64,000 nucleotides of DNA, from NCBI RefSeq assembly GCF_029207565.1, contig NZ_JANCMW010000010.1:1-64000 (forward strand), written 5' to 3'. Source of the stretch: Marinobacter iranensis (GTDB lineage Bacteria > Pseudomonadota > Gammaproteobacteria > Pseudomonadales > Oleiphilaceae). Shown piece by piece: positions 33,851-43,580 of the stretch. The number at the start of each line of letters is the position of its first letter. The first letter of the stretch is position 1. The translations under genes were made by a program, and so were the position numbers. The notes beneath the pieces were generated by a model. It was not told the DNA's origin. It did not search any database and was given only the letters and a program-made list of their open reading frames with translations.

Positions 33851-34873
33851 TTGCGCAACGTTCGGTGGATGATCGTCGTTTTACTGCTGGCAGCGGGGAA
33901 TCTGCCTGCTACTTCCCTGGCAGCCGCAGCGATCAGGCTGGAGTTATCGAATGATGTGATTCTGAGCTCCGACAACCAGTTCACAAACGGTACCTCCCTG
34001 ATCGTTACCTCCGGGGACGCCAATTCTCTGGAAGATACCAAAGGCACACCCGCTTTCGGTAAGCGGCTTGTGTCCTGGGGCATTCCCGACAAGCCAGGCC
34101 TGACTTATCGTGAAAGCTGGGTATTCGGGCAGAACATGCAGACACCGGCGGAGATCGAGAAGCGGGAGCTGATTACCAACGATGTGCCCTACGGGGGCTT
34201 TCTGGGTTGGGGCAACAGTTTCTATGGCTTCGACGACAAGCGCTTCTTCGGTGCCCAATGGCTGATTGGCTGGGTTGGCGAGCAGGCGCTGGCGGAACAA
34301 TCCCAGAAGGCTGTCCACGCAGTGCTGGGAGGGAACGACCCTGCTGGCTGGGATAACCAACTGGATTTTGAGCCTGTCCTGAATGGGTACCTCGGTGCCA
34401 AGCGCCGTATATATTGGCATCCCTGGTTTGATGTCGCGCTGGCCGGGGACCTTGCGGTGGGCAATTTCTTCACATTCGTGCAGCCGGGGCTGGAATTCCG
34501 GTTTGGTGATCGCCCCACCGGGTTTCATATCGTCCCTGATCCCATTGGCCGGGGGATGGATTACGACGCGAAAAGTCTGGTGGCAGGTGGCTCACATCTT
34601 TACGCCTCGGTTACCCTGAGGGCCACGTATTTTGCCTGGGTGATGGCAAGAGAGGGCAACCTGCTGGTTGATAATGAGTGGACAGACACGAATTCAATAA
34701 GGATGAATCGCACCGTCGGCCAGGCGATTATCGGGTTGCACTGGGAGGGGCAACGCTTTGGCGCTCACCTCAGCCTCTGGCTGTCAACGGAGACGGTTGA
34801 CGACTTCAACCTGCCAACGAGTGAGGACCCGAGGAACAGTTTTGGGTCGTTTATGGCTGAGTATCGGTTCTAG
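33851..34873 (+). CDS. LpxR-like lipid A deacylase (DUF2219)
   Basis: A 340-aa outer-membrane protein with TTG start at 33851 (ATG at 33869 is an alternative), a signal peptide (ending SLAAA), and DUF2219/LpxR features: ELSNDVILSSDNQFTNG near the N-terminus, GWGNSFYGF, AVHAVLGGNDPAGWDNQL and a terminal aromatic strand FMAEYRF. LpxR removes the 3' acyloxyacyl chain of lipid A. It has unrelated neighbours and overlaps the convergent merR end by 23 nt. Confidence 0.8.
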   Translation: MRNVRWMIVVLLLAAGNLPATSLAAAAIRLELSNDVILSSDNQFTNGTSLIVTSGDANSLEDTKGTPAFGKRLVSWGIPDKPGLTYRESWVFGQNMQTPAEIEKRELITNDVPYGGFLGWGNSFYGFDDKRFFGAQWLIGWVGEQALAEQSQKAVHAVLGGNDPAGWDNQLDFEPVLNGYLGAKRRIYWHPWFDVALAGDLAVGNFFTFVQPGLEFRFGDRPTGFHIVPDPIGRGMDYDAKSLVAGGSHLYASVTLRATYFAWVMAREGNLLVDNEWTDTNSIRMNRTVGQAIIGLHWEGQRFGAHLSLWLSTETVDDFNLPTSEDPRNSFGSFMAEYRF

Positions 34874-35324
34874 CGTCCAATTGGTCACGGTTGTTATTTG
34901 CGCAAGAACGCCTGTCCTGGTGCAAGTCGGTATGCAGCGAGTGAATAATTGGACAGTTCTGGGGGTCGGTACTGCAACGGCAACGTTCCACAAGATCATC
35001 CAGGGTGGATTCCATCTGTTTTAAACCGACGATCTTGCGGCGCACATCCTCCAGTTTGTGCTCAGCCAGGGCCCGTGTTTCATCGCAATGGGTGCCATCC
35101 TCCAGCTTCAGCAGTTCACCAACCTCCTCCAGGCTGAAGCCCAGCCACTGGGCCGAGCGGATGAAGTGCAGCCGCGCCAGTGCGTTTTCATCATAACGCC
35201 GGATGCCACCGTAGGGCTTCTCCGGAAGTGCCACCAGCCCCCGCCTTTGGTAATAACGGATGGTTTCCACGTGCATGCCGGCCATTTTTGCGAGGGTGCC
35301 AATAGTCATAAAGTTTGTAGTCAT
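34851..35324 (-). CDS. merR: Mercury-responsive MerR regulator
   Basis: A 157-aa MerR starting at the ATG at 35324. The N-terminal helix-turn-helix reads TIGTLAKMAGMHVETIRYYQ. The three mercury-binding cysteines of MerR are present as C80 (GTHCDETR), C115 (VERCRCS) and C124 (PQNCPI), matching C82/C117/C126 of Tn501 MerR. It is divergent from merT and binds the dyad in the 19-bp spacer promoter next to its start. Confidence 0.93.
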   Translation of the reverse strand: MTTNFMTIGTLAKMAGMHVETIRYYQRRGLVALPEKPYGGIRRYDENALARLHFIRSAQWLGFSLEEVGELLKLEDGTHCDETRALAEHKLEDVRRKIVGLKQMESTLDDLVERCRCSTDPQNCPIIHSLHTDLHQDRRSCANNNRDQLDARTDTQP

Positions 35325-35329
35325 AGTAG

Positions 35330-35360
35330 TTGAGTCTGTAGTCAGGTACGGAAGTAAGCT
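35330..35360 (+). promoter_or_regulatory. MerR-controlled mer promoter with 19-bp spacer
   Basis: TTGAGT (35330-35335), a 19-bp spacer and TAAGCT (35355-35360). The spacer holds the dyad CTGTAG-TCAG-GTACGG, close to the canonical CCGTAC-N4-GTACGG operator. The over-long spacer is the hallmark of promoters activated by MerR distortion. Confidence 0.9.
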
Positions 35361-35395
35361 TACCGTATCGACCGACATAAAGATGCGGAGTTCCC

Positions 35396-35746
35396 ATGGA
35401 AAAACCGGCAAATGGCAAAGTGCCCTTATTCGCAGGCGGGCTGGCGGCGATATTGGCGTCCGCCTGCTGTCTTGGTCCGCTGGTTCTGGTAACGCTGGGT
35501 GTTTCCGGCGTCTGGATCGGCAACCTGACGGCGCTGGAACCTTATCGTCCCGTGTTCATTATAGTGGCCTTGATAGCCATGTTTTTCGCGTGGCGCCGGA
35601 TCTTTCGTCCCCCAGAGGACTGCCAGCCAGGTGAAGTGTGCGCTATGCCTCGGATTCGCACAGCCTCCAAATCAATTTTTGCTGTTGTGCTGGTATTCGT
35701 CGTGCTTGCCCTTGCATCCCCCTACCTCTTGCCTCTGTTCTACTGA
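35396..35746 (+). CDS. merT: Mercuric ion inner-membrane transporter
   Basis: A 116-aa protein with three hydrophobic helices. The first-helix cysteine pair is ASACCLGPL (C24, C25) and the cytoplasmic-loop cysteines are EDCQPGEVC (C76, C82), the residues that pass Hg(II) inward in MerT. ATG at 35396 behind GGAG. First structural gene of the mer operon. Confidence 0.95.
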   Translation: MEKPANGKVPLFAGGLAAILASACCLGPLVLVTLGVSGVWIGNLTALEPYRPVFIIVALIAMFFAWRRIFRPPEDCQPGEVCAMPRIRTASKSIFAVVLVFVVLALASPYLLPLFY

Positions 35747-35821
35747 TAGGAGTTTAGAGCCCATGAGTTTGCGTTTTGCGCCGTTGGCAACGCTCAAATC
35801 AAACATGCCCCTGGAGTGATG

Positions 35822-37482
<1,661 letters not shown>

Positions 37483-37513
37483 CACTAGATCATACTCTGA
37501 TGAGGCCATTGCC

Positions 37514-37831
37514 ATGACTGGAAAATTTATCCTGATGCTATCGGCTCTGATGTTCAGCATGGCCGTGCTGGCCGCCGATAATCAATACGTGCTGGGCGTG
37601 GACGGCCTGGCTTGCCCCTTTTGTGCCTACGGCATCGAAAAACGTCTGCACAAGGTTGACGGTGTCACTGATGTGCAGGTCGACGTCGGTGAAAGCCTGG
37701 TACGCGTAACCCTGCAAGAGGGTAAGACACTCACCGAGGAGCGGGCCCGTCAGGCAGTCGATGAGGCTGGCTTCACGCTGCGATCCTACGCAGAGGCCGG
37801 AGACGAGGCAGGAAGTAGCGATGCGAAATAA
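37514..37831 (+). CDS. Periplasmic heavy-metal-binding (HMA/MerP-like) protein
   Basis: A 105-aa protein with a signal peptide (ending MAVLAA) and one HMA domain. The metal motif is GLACPFCAYGIEK, a CxxC like that of MerP but in a different context (CPFC rather than TCxxC). The position after merA rather than next to merT is unusual for merP. It could bind Hg(II) or a related thiophilic metal and pass it on. The gene overlaps the next one by 11 nt. Confidence 0.85.
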   Translation: MTGKFILMLSALMFSMAVLAADNQYVLGVDGLACPFCAYGIEKRLHKVDGVTDVQVDVGESLVRVTLQEGKTLTEERARQAVDEAGFTLRSYAEAGDEAGSSDAK

Positions 37832-38732
37832 CAACCTTGGCGTACCCGTGCTGGTCGGCACCCTGTTACTGACCGGTGTGTCTGCAGTACAAGCCGCCCC
37901 CAACACCTTCAACACCGCCCTGCCGGTGGCCGAAGGGCAATACCTCTGGCGTGAGCAGCTTGTGCTGCGTGAACGCTCGGACAAGGGGCCTATGGATCGC
38001 GACGTTTCGGTACAGGCCCTGGGCAGCGTTCTGGGTTATGGCGTCACTTCGAAGTTCGCCGTGTTTGGCGTGGTCCCCTACTTTTTCAATAAAGAGCTGG
38101 ACGTTACCACACCCACGGGCCGGGTGGAGCGTGGTACCAACGGCTTTGGCGACATTTCGCTGTTTGGTCGCTACACGCTCTACAAGAAGGATTTCACCGG
38201 CAGTACCTTTCGCATAGCACCGGTGTTTGGCCTCACTGCGCCCACCGGTGACGATAACGACAGTGATCGCTTTGGGGAACTGCCACGCCCGCTGCAGGTC
38301 GGTGATGGCGCCTGGGAGGGGTTCGGTGGCGTGATAACCTCCTATCAGACACTGCAGTATCAAATGGACGCGCAGCTGCTTTATCGTGAAAACGGGCGTC
38401 ACGACGGCTTCGCGCAGGGCGACGAGACGCGCTTCGACGCCTCGCTTCAATACCGGATCTGGCCGCGTAGCCTTGAAGGCGTCTCCGGCACACCAGGCTT
38501 TACCTACGCTCTGCTCGAATCCAATCTCGTTCACCGCGAGCGTAACGAGATTGGCGGTGGTGCCGATGCCAATTCCGGTGGCACCCAGTGGCTGCTGGCG
38601 CCGGGTTTGCAATATATAACACGGCGTTGGGTCGTCGAGGGCACGTTACAACTGCCTGTGGCCGAAGACTCCAATGGTGATGCCATTCAGGACGATTACA
38701 TTGTGCGCGTCGGCTTTCGCCGCAATTTCTAG
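37821..38732 (+). CDS. Outer-membrane beta-barrel protein (MetA-pathway/transporter-like)
   Basis: A 303-aa protein with a signal peptide (ending AVQAA) and alternating amphipathic strands, ending in the aromatic FRRNF typical of outer-membrane barrels. It resembles the Phenol_MetA_deg/transporter barrel group (VFGLTAPTGDD, GFGDISLFGRYTLY). It starts inside the HMA gene, so it is translationally coupled to the mer operon. An outer-membrane step is not part of the classic mer pathway. The substrate is unknown. Confidence 0.8.
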   Translation: MRNNNLGVPVLVGTLLLTGVSAVQAAPNTFNTALPVAEGQYLWREQLVLRERSDKGPMDRDVSVQALGSVLGYGVTSKFAVFGVVPYFFNKELDVTTPTGRVERGTNGFGDISLFGRYTLYKKDFTGSTFRIAPVFGLTAPTGDDNDSDRFGELPRPLQVGDGAWEGFGGVITSYQTLQYQMDAQLLYRENGRHDGFAQGDETRFDASLQYRIWPRSLEGVSGTPGFTYALLESNLVHRERNEIGGGADANSGGTQWLLAPGLQYITRRWVVEGTLQLPVAEDSNGDAIQDDYIVRVGFRRNF

Positions 38733-38746
38733 GGTTTGAGGGCATC

Positions 38747-39718
38747 ATGAGAAACGTTGGTAAATGGTTGGCCTACAGTACGCTCGGGCTCGTGATCGCA
38801 CTCACCCTGCTTGGCTGTGCGGGCGGAGCCATCAACTGGAACCAGGAGCCGCCTTACTCGCTGGTTCTTGCCTGGGGTGAAAAAGGCAGCGGTCCGGGGC
38901 AGTTCAATGACCCCACCGGCATTGCCGTAACGGAAACCGAAGTCTTCGTATCCGATGCACGTAACGGGCGAATCCAGGTCTTTGATCACCAAGGGCGGTT
39001 CAAGCGGGCATTCGGTACCGCCGGCGACGGCCCTGGCGAGCTGGGGCGACCGATGAATCTGACCATCCACGACGAAAAGCTCTACGTACCCGAATACATG
39101 AACGACCGGATTCAGGTGTTCAGCCTGGCTGGCGAGCCCCTTGAGATCATCGGCGGCCCCGGAGACGGGCCCGGCCAGTTCAATGCCCCTGGAGGTGTGG
39201 CCGTTGCCGACAATGGCGACCTGCTCGTCACCGACTTCTATAATCAGCGCGTGCAGCACTTGCGGCGAGATGGTTCCTTCGTCAGGCAGTGGGGAACCAC
39301 CGGGAAGACGGGAAAGGGTGCCGGCGAATTCACCTACCCCACCGACGTGGCGCTTGCCGGTGACGGAACTCTCTATGTGGCGGATGGTTATGGAAATCGT
39401 GTCCAGGTGTTTGATACGGGGGGTGATTTCCTGCACAAGTGGGGTGGGCCGTTTGCCCTGGGCATCTACGGGCCGTTCAAAGGCTGGTTCACCACCGCGA
39501 CGTCAATTGCCATCGGCCCTGAAGGTAATGTCTTTGTGGCCGACTTTTATAACGACCGCATCCAGAAGTTCACGGCGGAAGGGGATTATCTGACCGCCTT
39601 CGGCAGCGAGCCGGATAACCCCGGCCATACCGGAATGGCTGTCGCCATCGAGAGTGATGGTACTGTCTGGAGCGTGAACTTTGCCGACAACCGGGTCGAG
39701 AAGTGGCAGCCGGACTAG
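38747..39718 (+). CDS. NHL-repeat beta-propeller lipoprotein
   Basis: A 323-aa lipoprotein (lipobox LTLLGC, Cys about residue 24) with about six NHL repeats of the form GQFNDPTGIAV/DARNGRIQVFD, making a six-bladed propeller. It is 14 nt after the barrel gene and last in the mer operon. Such propellers usually bind partner proteins or ligands. The stop overlaps the end of the convergent iron ATPase gene by 4 nt, and no terminator separates them. Confidence 0.88.
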   Translation: MRNVGKWLAYSTLGLVIALTLLGCAGGAINWNQEPPYSLVLAWGEKGSGPGQFNDPTGIAVTETEVFVSDARNGRIQVFDHQGRFKRAFGTAGDGPGELGRPMNLTIHDEKLYVPEYMNDRIQVFSLAGEPLEIIGGPGDGPGQFNAPGGVAVADNGDLLVTDFYNQRVQHLRRDGSFVRQWGTTGKTGKGAGEFTYPTDVALAGDGTLYVADGYGNRVQVFDTGGDFLHKWGGPFALGIYGPFKGWFTTATSIAIGPEGNVFVADFYNDRIQKFTAEGDYLTAFGSEPDNPGHTGMAVAIESDGTVWSVNFADNRVEKWQPD

Positions 39719-40554
39719 CTTATTTCGCTCTGAACCGTCACGTGGACCCGGTCATGGTCATTCGCTGGCGGGTTGTCCTTGGCGGATTCGGCAAACCCGG
39801 AACAAAACGGGCGACCGTCCCGTCCCAGGTTAACGGTTGCATGCACTCGAAACACCCGGTTGATCAGGGTTTCGGTAATGACTTCTCCGGGGCTGCCGAT
39901 GGTATCGAGCTGGCCGTCGGCCAGGACGGCAATCCGGTCAGCAAATTGCGCGGCCTGGTTGAGATCGTGTAGTGACATCACCACCGTCAAGCCGTGCTCG
40001 CGATTCAGCGTGGACAACAATTCCAGCACTTCCAGCTGGTAGCCCCAGTCCAGAAACGTGGTGGGTTCATCCAGCAGAAGAATGTCGGTTTCCTGGGCCA
40101 GGGCCATGGCGATCCATACCCGCTGCTGCTGCCCTCCGGAGAGGGACTCAACCGGTCGTTCCGCAAGGTCGGAAACGCCCGTCATTGCCATGGCATTGAG
40201 GGTGGCGTTGTCGTCGGTGGTGAGATTCCTCTGCCACCATTTACGGTGTGGGAAGCGACCCAGCGCGACCAGGTCCCGAACCTTGATGCCGTCGGGCACT
40301 ATCGGTTTCTGGGGCAGCATGGCGAGCCTGAGGGCCAGCCGGCGCCGGTCCCATTGTTCCACCGGCCGGTTGTCCAGGTAGACCTTCCCCGCCCGGGCGG
40401 GCAGCAGGCCCGCGAAGCTTTTCAGCAACGTACTCTTACCGGAACCATTGGGGCCCAGCAGGCAGGTGATCCCGCCTTCGGGAATGGCCAGCGAGATGTT
40501 ATCCACAACGGGCTTGTCGCCGTAGGCAAGTGAGAGCTGCTCCGTTCGTAACAT
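39715..40554 (-). CDS. Ferric-siderophore/citrate ABC ATPase
   Basis: A 279-aa FecE/FepC-type ATPase starting at the ATG at 40554; the reading frame is open upstream to 41367, but that part is antisense to nothing and overlaps the permease. Walker A is GPNGSGKST, the signature is LSGGQQQR, Walker B is ILLLDEPTTFLD and the H-loop is SLHDLNQ. Last gene of a five-gene fecABCDE-ordered operon. Confidence 0.93.
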   Translation of the reverse strand: MLRTEQLSLAYGDKPVVDNISLAIPEGGITCLLGPNGSGKSTLLKSFAGLLPARAGKVYLDNRPVEQWDRRRLALRLAMLPQKPIVPDGIKVRDLVALGRFPHRKWWQRNLTTDDNATLNAMAMTGVSDLAERPVESLSGGQQQRVWIAMALAQETDILLLDEPTTFLDWGYQLEVLELLSTLNREHGLTVVMSLHDLNQAAQFADRIAVLADGQLDTIGSPGEVITETLINRVFRVHATVNLGRDGRPFCSGFAESAKDNPPANDHDRVHVTVQSEIS

Positions 40555-40568
40555 GGCGGATCCCGACC

Positions 40569-41645
40569 TCAGGGTTGACGCGATAACAGGTAAAGAAAAA
40601 ACGGTACGCCAAGGATGGCGGAAACCACACCCACGGGCACTTCGTAAGGTGTAAACAGTGTTCGGCCGAGCAAATCCGCCAGCACGGCCAGTACCGCCCC
40701 CAACAATACACATAACACCAACTGGACCGGAAGGTTGGCGCCTGCCAGTCGGCGGCTGATGTGGGGGATCAGCAGGCCAACGAAGCCCACGGGCCCTACA
40801 ACCCCGACGGCACTGGCAGCCAGCAGGGTGGCAATCAGCAGGGCGAAGGCGCGCCAGCGGTTCAGGCCCAGGCCCAGGGTGCGTGCGTGTTGGTCGTCGA
40901 GTTGCATCACATCCAGTGGGCGTATGAGTAACGCTACCCCGACCAGTCCAATGAGTGTCCAGGGCAACAGCGTACGGAGATGTTGCCATTGGGCACCATA
41001 CAATGAGCCGGCCAGCCATTGGGCAACCAGCTCGGTGTGGGCATGGCCCCAGAATGCCAGGGCGCCCGTGGTCAGTGCGTGCAGCATGCCGGCAATCACC
41101 GCGCCGGTCAGGGTCATCTTGACCGGCGACAGGTTGCCGTGGCGCATGCCAAGGAAGTACACCGCCAGGGCCGTCACAAGCCCTCCCACCATGGCAAACA
41201 GGGGCAGGTACTGAAGCGCAAACGAGGTATTGTTGTAAGGGTCGGCGCTGGAAACCATCCAGTCCCCGATGATAAAGGCGATAACGGCAACCAGGCTGGC
41301 GCCCGCGGAGATGCCGAGAATGCCGGCCTCTGCCAACGGGTTGCGGCTCAGCAGCTGCAACAGCCACCCTGACAGGGCAAAGTGAATACCGATCAGGGCA
41401 CCGGTCAGCGTGCGGGGTAGCCTCAGTTCGAACACCACTCGCTGCACGTGTTCGGAACTGTCACCGGTCAGTCCGGCCCATACCTGGGACCATGTCAGGT
41501 CCACCGCCCCCAACTGGACGCCGGCCACGGCGACCAGAACCAGGCAAAGCCCGCCAGTCAGCAGCAATCTGGCGACAGGACCGGTGCCTGGCAGGTGGCT
41601 CCAGCGGCGGCCCGATCGCGGAGGTGTTGTTGCCGGATGGGTCAC
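40569..41645 (-). CDS. FecCD-family iron ABC permease (second)
   Basis: A 358-aa FecD-like permease with the blocks LRLPRTLTGALIGIHFALSG, NPLAEAGILGISAGASL and GFVGLLIPHISRRL and about nine membrane helices. It starts 2 nt beyond the end of the preceding permease gene and forms the channel with it. Confidence 0.93.
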   Translation of the reverse strand: MTHPATTPPRSGRRWSHLPGTGPVARLLLTGGLCLVLVAVAGVQLGAVDLTWSQVWAGLTGDSSEHVQRVVFELRLPRTLTGALIGIHFALSGWLLQLLSRNPLAEAGILGISAGASLVAVIAFIIGDWMVSSADPYNNTSFALQYLPLFAMVGGLVTALAVYFLGMRHGNLSPVKMTLTGAVIAGMLHALTTGALAFWGHAHTELVAQWLAGSLYGAQWQHLRTLLPWTLIGLVGVALLIRPLDVMQLDDQHARTLGLGLNRWRAFALLIATLLAASAVGVVGPVGFVGLLIPHISRRLAGANLPVQLVLCVLLGAVLAVLADLLGRTLFTPYEVPVGVVSAILGVPFFLYLLSRQP

Positions 41646-41646
41646 C

Positions 41647-42651
41647 TTATGCGCTCCGGGGTGAAGTTCGGGAGTTGAGCAGATAGATCAGCCAGGGTGC
41701 CCCGACAAGGGCCGTCAGCATACCCACGGGCAACTCCTGGGGGAAGGCCAGCTGTCGTGCCAGGATATCGGCTGCCAGCAGCAACAGCCCTCCAAACAGG
41801 GCGCTCAGGGGCAGCCAGTGCTGGATCTGGTTGCCGATCATCCTCCGGGCGATGTGCGGTGCCACCAGGCCAATAAAGACGATGGGGCCGGTGAAGGCAA
41901 CCAGGGAGGCGGCCAGCAGCAGGGACAGCAGCAGAAAAATCAGGCGCCACCGCCCGACGGCCAGCCCCATGGCCAGCGCCAGGTCATCATCAAGTTGCAG
42001 CAGGCGGAATGGCCGCTGCATGACAAACAGGGCGCCGAGTGGAATCAGCAGCCATGGCAGCACCATTTGGAGCTGCAGCCACCCCCGCCCCATCAGGCTG
42101 CCAGCCAGCCAATAGTAGAGCTCCGCCGCCTCTGCCCCGGAAACCAGCAGCAGGCCCGTGGTCAGTGCGGTGGCCAGCGAGGTGACCGCTATTCCGGCGA
42201 GCACCACGCGTTCGGGCTGAAGTTGTCGCCGACCGGCGATGGCAAAGGTGAGCGCACCGCCCAACAGGCCACCGGCAAGGCCCATCAGCGGAAGCCAGAG
42301 GGCGCCGGGTGTGCTCAGGGTGCGAAGCGAAACCACCGCCAGGGCGGCGGATGCGATCACGCCTGTCAGACCGGGGGATGCCAGGGGGTTGCGGGTGACG
42401 CCCTGCATGACCGCACCGGCAGCCCCGAGGGCCGCACCGCCGAGAAGGCCGAGCAGATTGCGTGGTAAACGCAGCTCCAGGACACTGATGCGTGTCAGCA
42501 GATCACTGTTGCCGTTCAGGACAGCCAGTAACATTGTCGGGGACACCCAGCGGGATCCGGCCATCAAGCCAACGAAAAACAGCAGTGCCAGGAGCAACCC
42601 GGTTGCTCCGTAAAGGGTGAATGGGCGAGTGGCGGATCCGTCACCCATCAT
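41647..42651 (-). CDS. FecCD-family iron ABC permease (first)
   Basis: A 334-aa FecC-like permease with LRLPRNLLGLLGGAALGAAG, NPLASPGLTGVIASA and IGLVAPHIARRMIG. It overlaps the binding-protein gene by 4 nt (ATGA). Confidence 0.93.
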   Translation of the reverse strand: MMGDGSATRPFTLYGATGLLLALLFFVGLMAGSRWVSPTMLLAVLNGNSDLLTRISVLELRLPRNLLGLLGGAALGAAGAVMQGVTRNPLASPGLTGVIASAALAVVSLRTLSTPGALWLPLMGLAGGLLGGALTFAIAGRRQLQPERVVLAGIAVTSLATALTTGLLLVSGAEAAELYYWLAGSLMGRGWLQLQMVLPWLLIPLGALFVMQRPFRLLQLDDDLALAMGLAVGRWRLIFLLLSLLLAASLVAFTGPIVFIGLVAPHIARRMIGNQIQHWLPLSALFGGLLLLAADILARQLAFPQELPVGMLTALVGAPWLIYLLNSRTSPRSA

Positions 42652-43580
42652 TTGTCGGCGTCTGTCGGCGTTGTGGTCAGCAACAGCCGCTGGATGTCGT
42701 CAAGGATCCGCTCCCTGGCGATGGGGCCCGCGCCTTCTTTCCAGTACTGCGGAACCTCATGGACGTCGTTATTGCGCACTGCCTTGAGGTAAGGCCAGAT
42801 CGGGTTCATCGTGAATGCGCGCTGACGGCTGGTGGGCAACAGCAGAATGGTGTCCGGGTTAAGCTCCAGCAGTGCTTCAAGGCTGATCCTGTAGCCCAGC
42901 GGGATGCCACTGTCGGGATTGGGCGGCGCCCCCCCGACATTATCAAAGCCCAGGCGTTCCAGCAGCGCCGTCGGCAGAAAATGGTCGTAATAGACAAAGG
43001 GGGTTTCACTGCCGCTGGTCAGGAGCGCCACCGTCTCGGTGTCCTTCCCTGTATTGCCCTTGGCGAGCGCTTGCAGGCGGTCCATAAAGCGGACGTTGAG
43101 TTCCGTGGCTTTTGCCGGTGTCCCCAACGCCTGCCCAACGGATTCCACGCCCCGCAAGCTGTCCTCAACCGTGATCAGGTCCAGGGCCAGCAGCGGGGCA
43201 ATGGCTTCGATCTGGTCACCGTCTTTCTCGGTATAACGGCGAATGGCGATGACCAGGTCCGGCTGGACCGACGACAGTACTTCCAGGTTTGGCTGATGTC
43301 GCGGGCCGAGGCCCGGAACACCGGCTAACCGCGACGCCAGGTAATCCGGCACCCCCTGGAGTCCATAGTCGGTAACCGCAACCGGTGCGGTATCCAACGC
43401 CAGTGCGACATCGGCGCCGAAGGTTGATATCGCAGCGGGGCGGGTTGCCGGTTCGGACAACCGCAGGGTCTCCCCGCGGTCATCCGTCAGCCGGATGCCA
43501 CTGTCACCAGCCAATCCCGAAGCTGGTGATAGCAGGACAACGAGCAGGATCCTTGCGATCCGGTTCCGTAAACAGGCCAT
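42648..43580 (-). CDS. Periplasmic iron-complex binding protein
   Basis: A 310-aa class III solute-binding protein (FecB-like): signal peptide (ending GLAGD), the ISTFGADVALALDTAP first-lobe motif and PDLVIAIRR. The start codon at 43580 abuts the receptor stop at the same position (1-nt overlap), so translation is coupled. Confidence 0.9.
   Translation of the reverse strand: MACLRNRIARILLVVLLSPASGLAGDSGIRLTDDRGETLRLSEPATRPAAISTFGADVALALDTAPVAVTDYGLQGVPDYLASRLAGVPGLGPRHQPNLEVLSSVQPDLVIAIRRYTEKDGDQIEAIAPLLALDLITVEDSLRGVESVGQALGTPAKATELNVRFMDRLQALAKGNTGKDTETVALLTSGSETPFVYYDHFLPTALLERLGFDNVGGAPPNPDSGIPLGYRISLEALLELNPDTILLLPTSRQRAFTMNPIWPYLKAVRNNDVHEVPQYWKEGAGPIARERILDDIQRLLLTTTPTDADK

Noticed and set aside
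35763..35819. A merP gene between merT and merF
   Set aside because: Only an 18-codon frame without a signal peptide or CxxC motif is present; the HMA protein is encoded after merA.
39715..41367. A 550-aa protein containing the iron ATPase at its C-terminus
   Set aside because: The first 271 residues overlap the second permease gene in another frame and have no domain; the ATPase starts normally at 40554.
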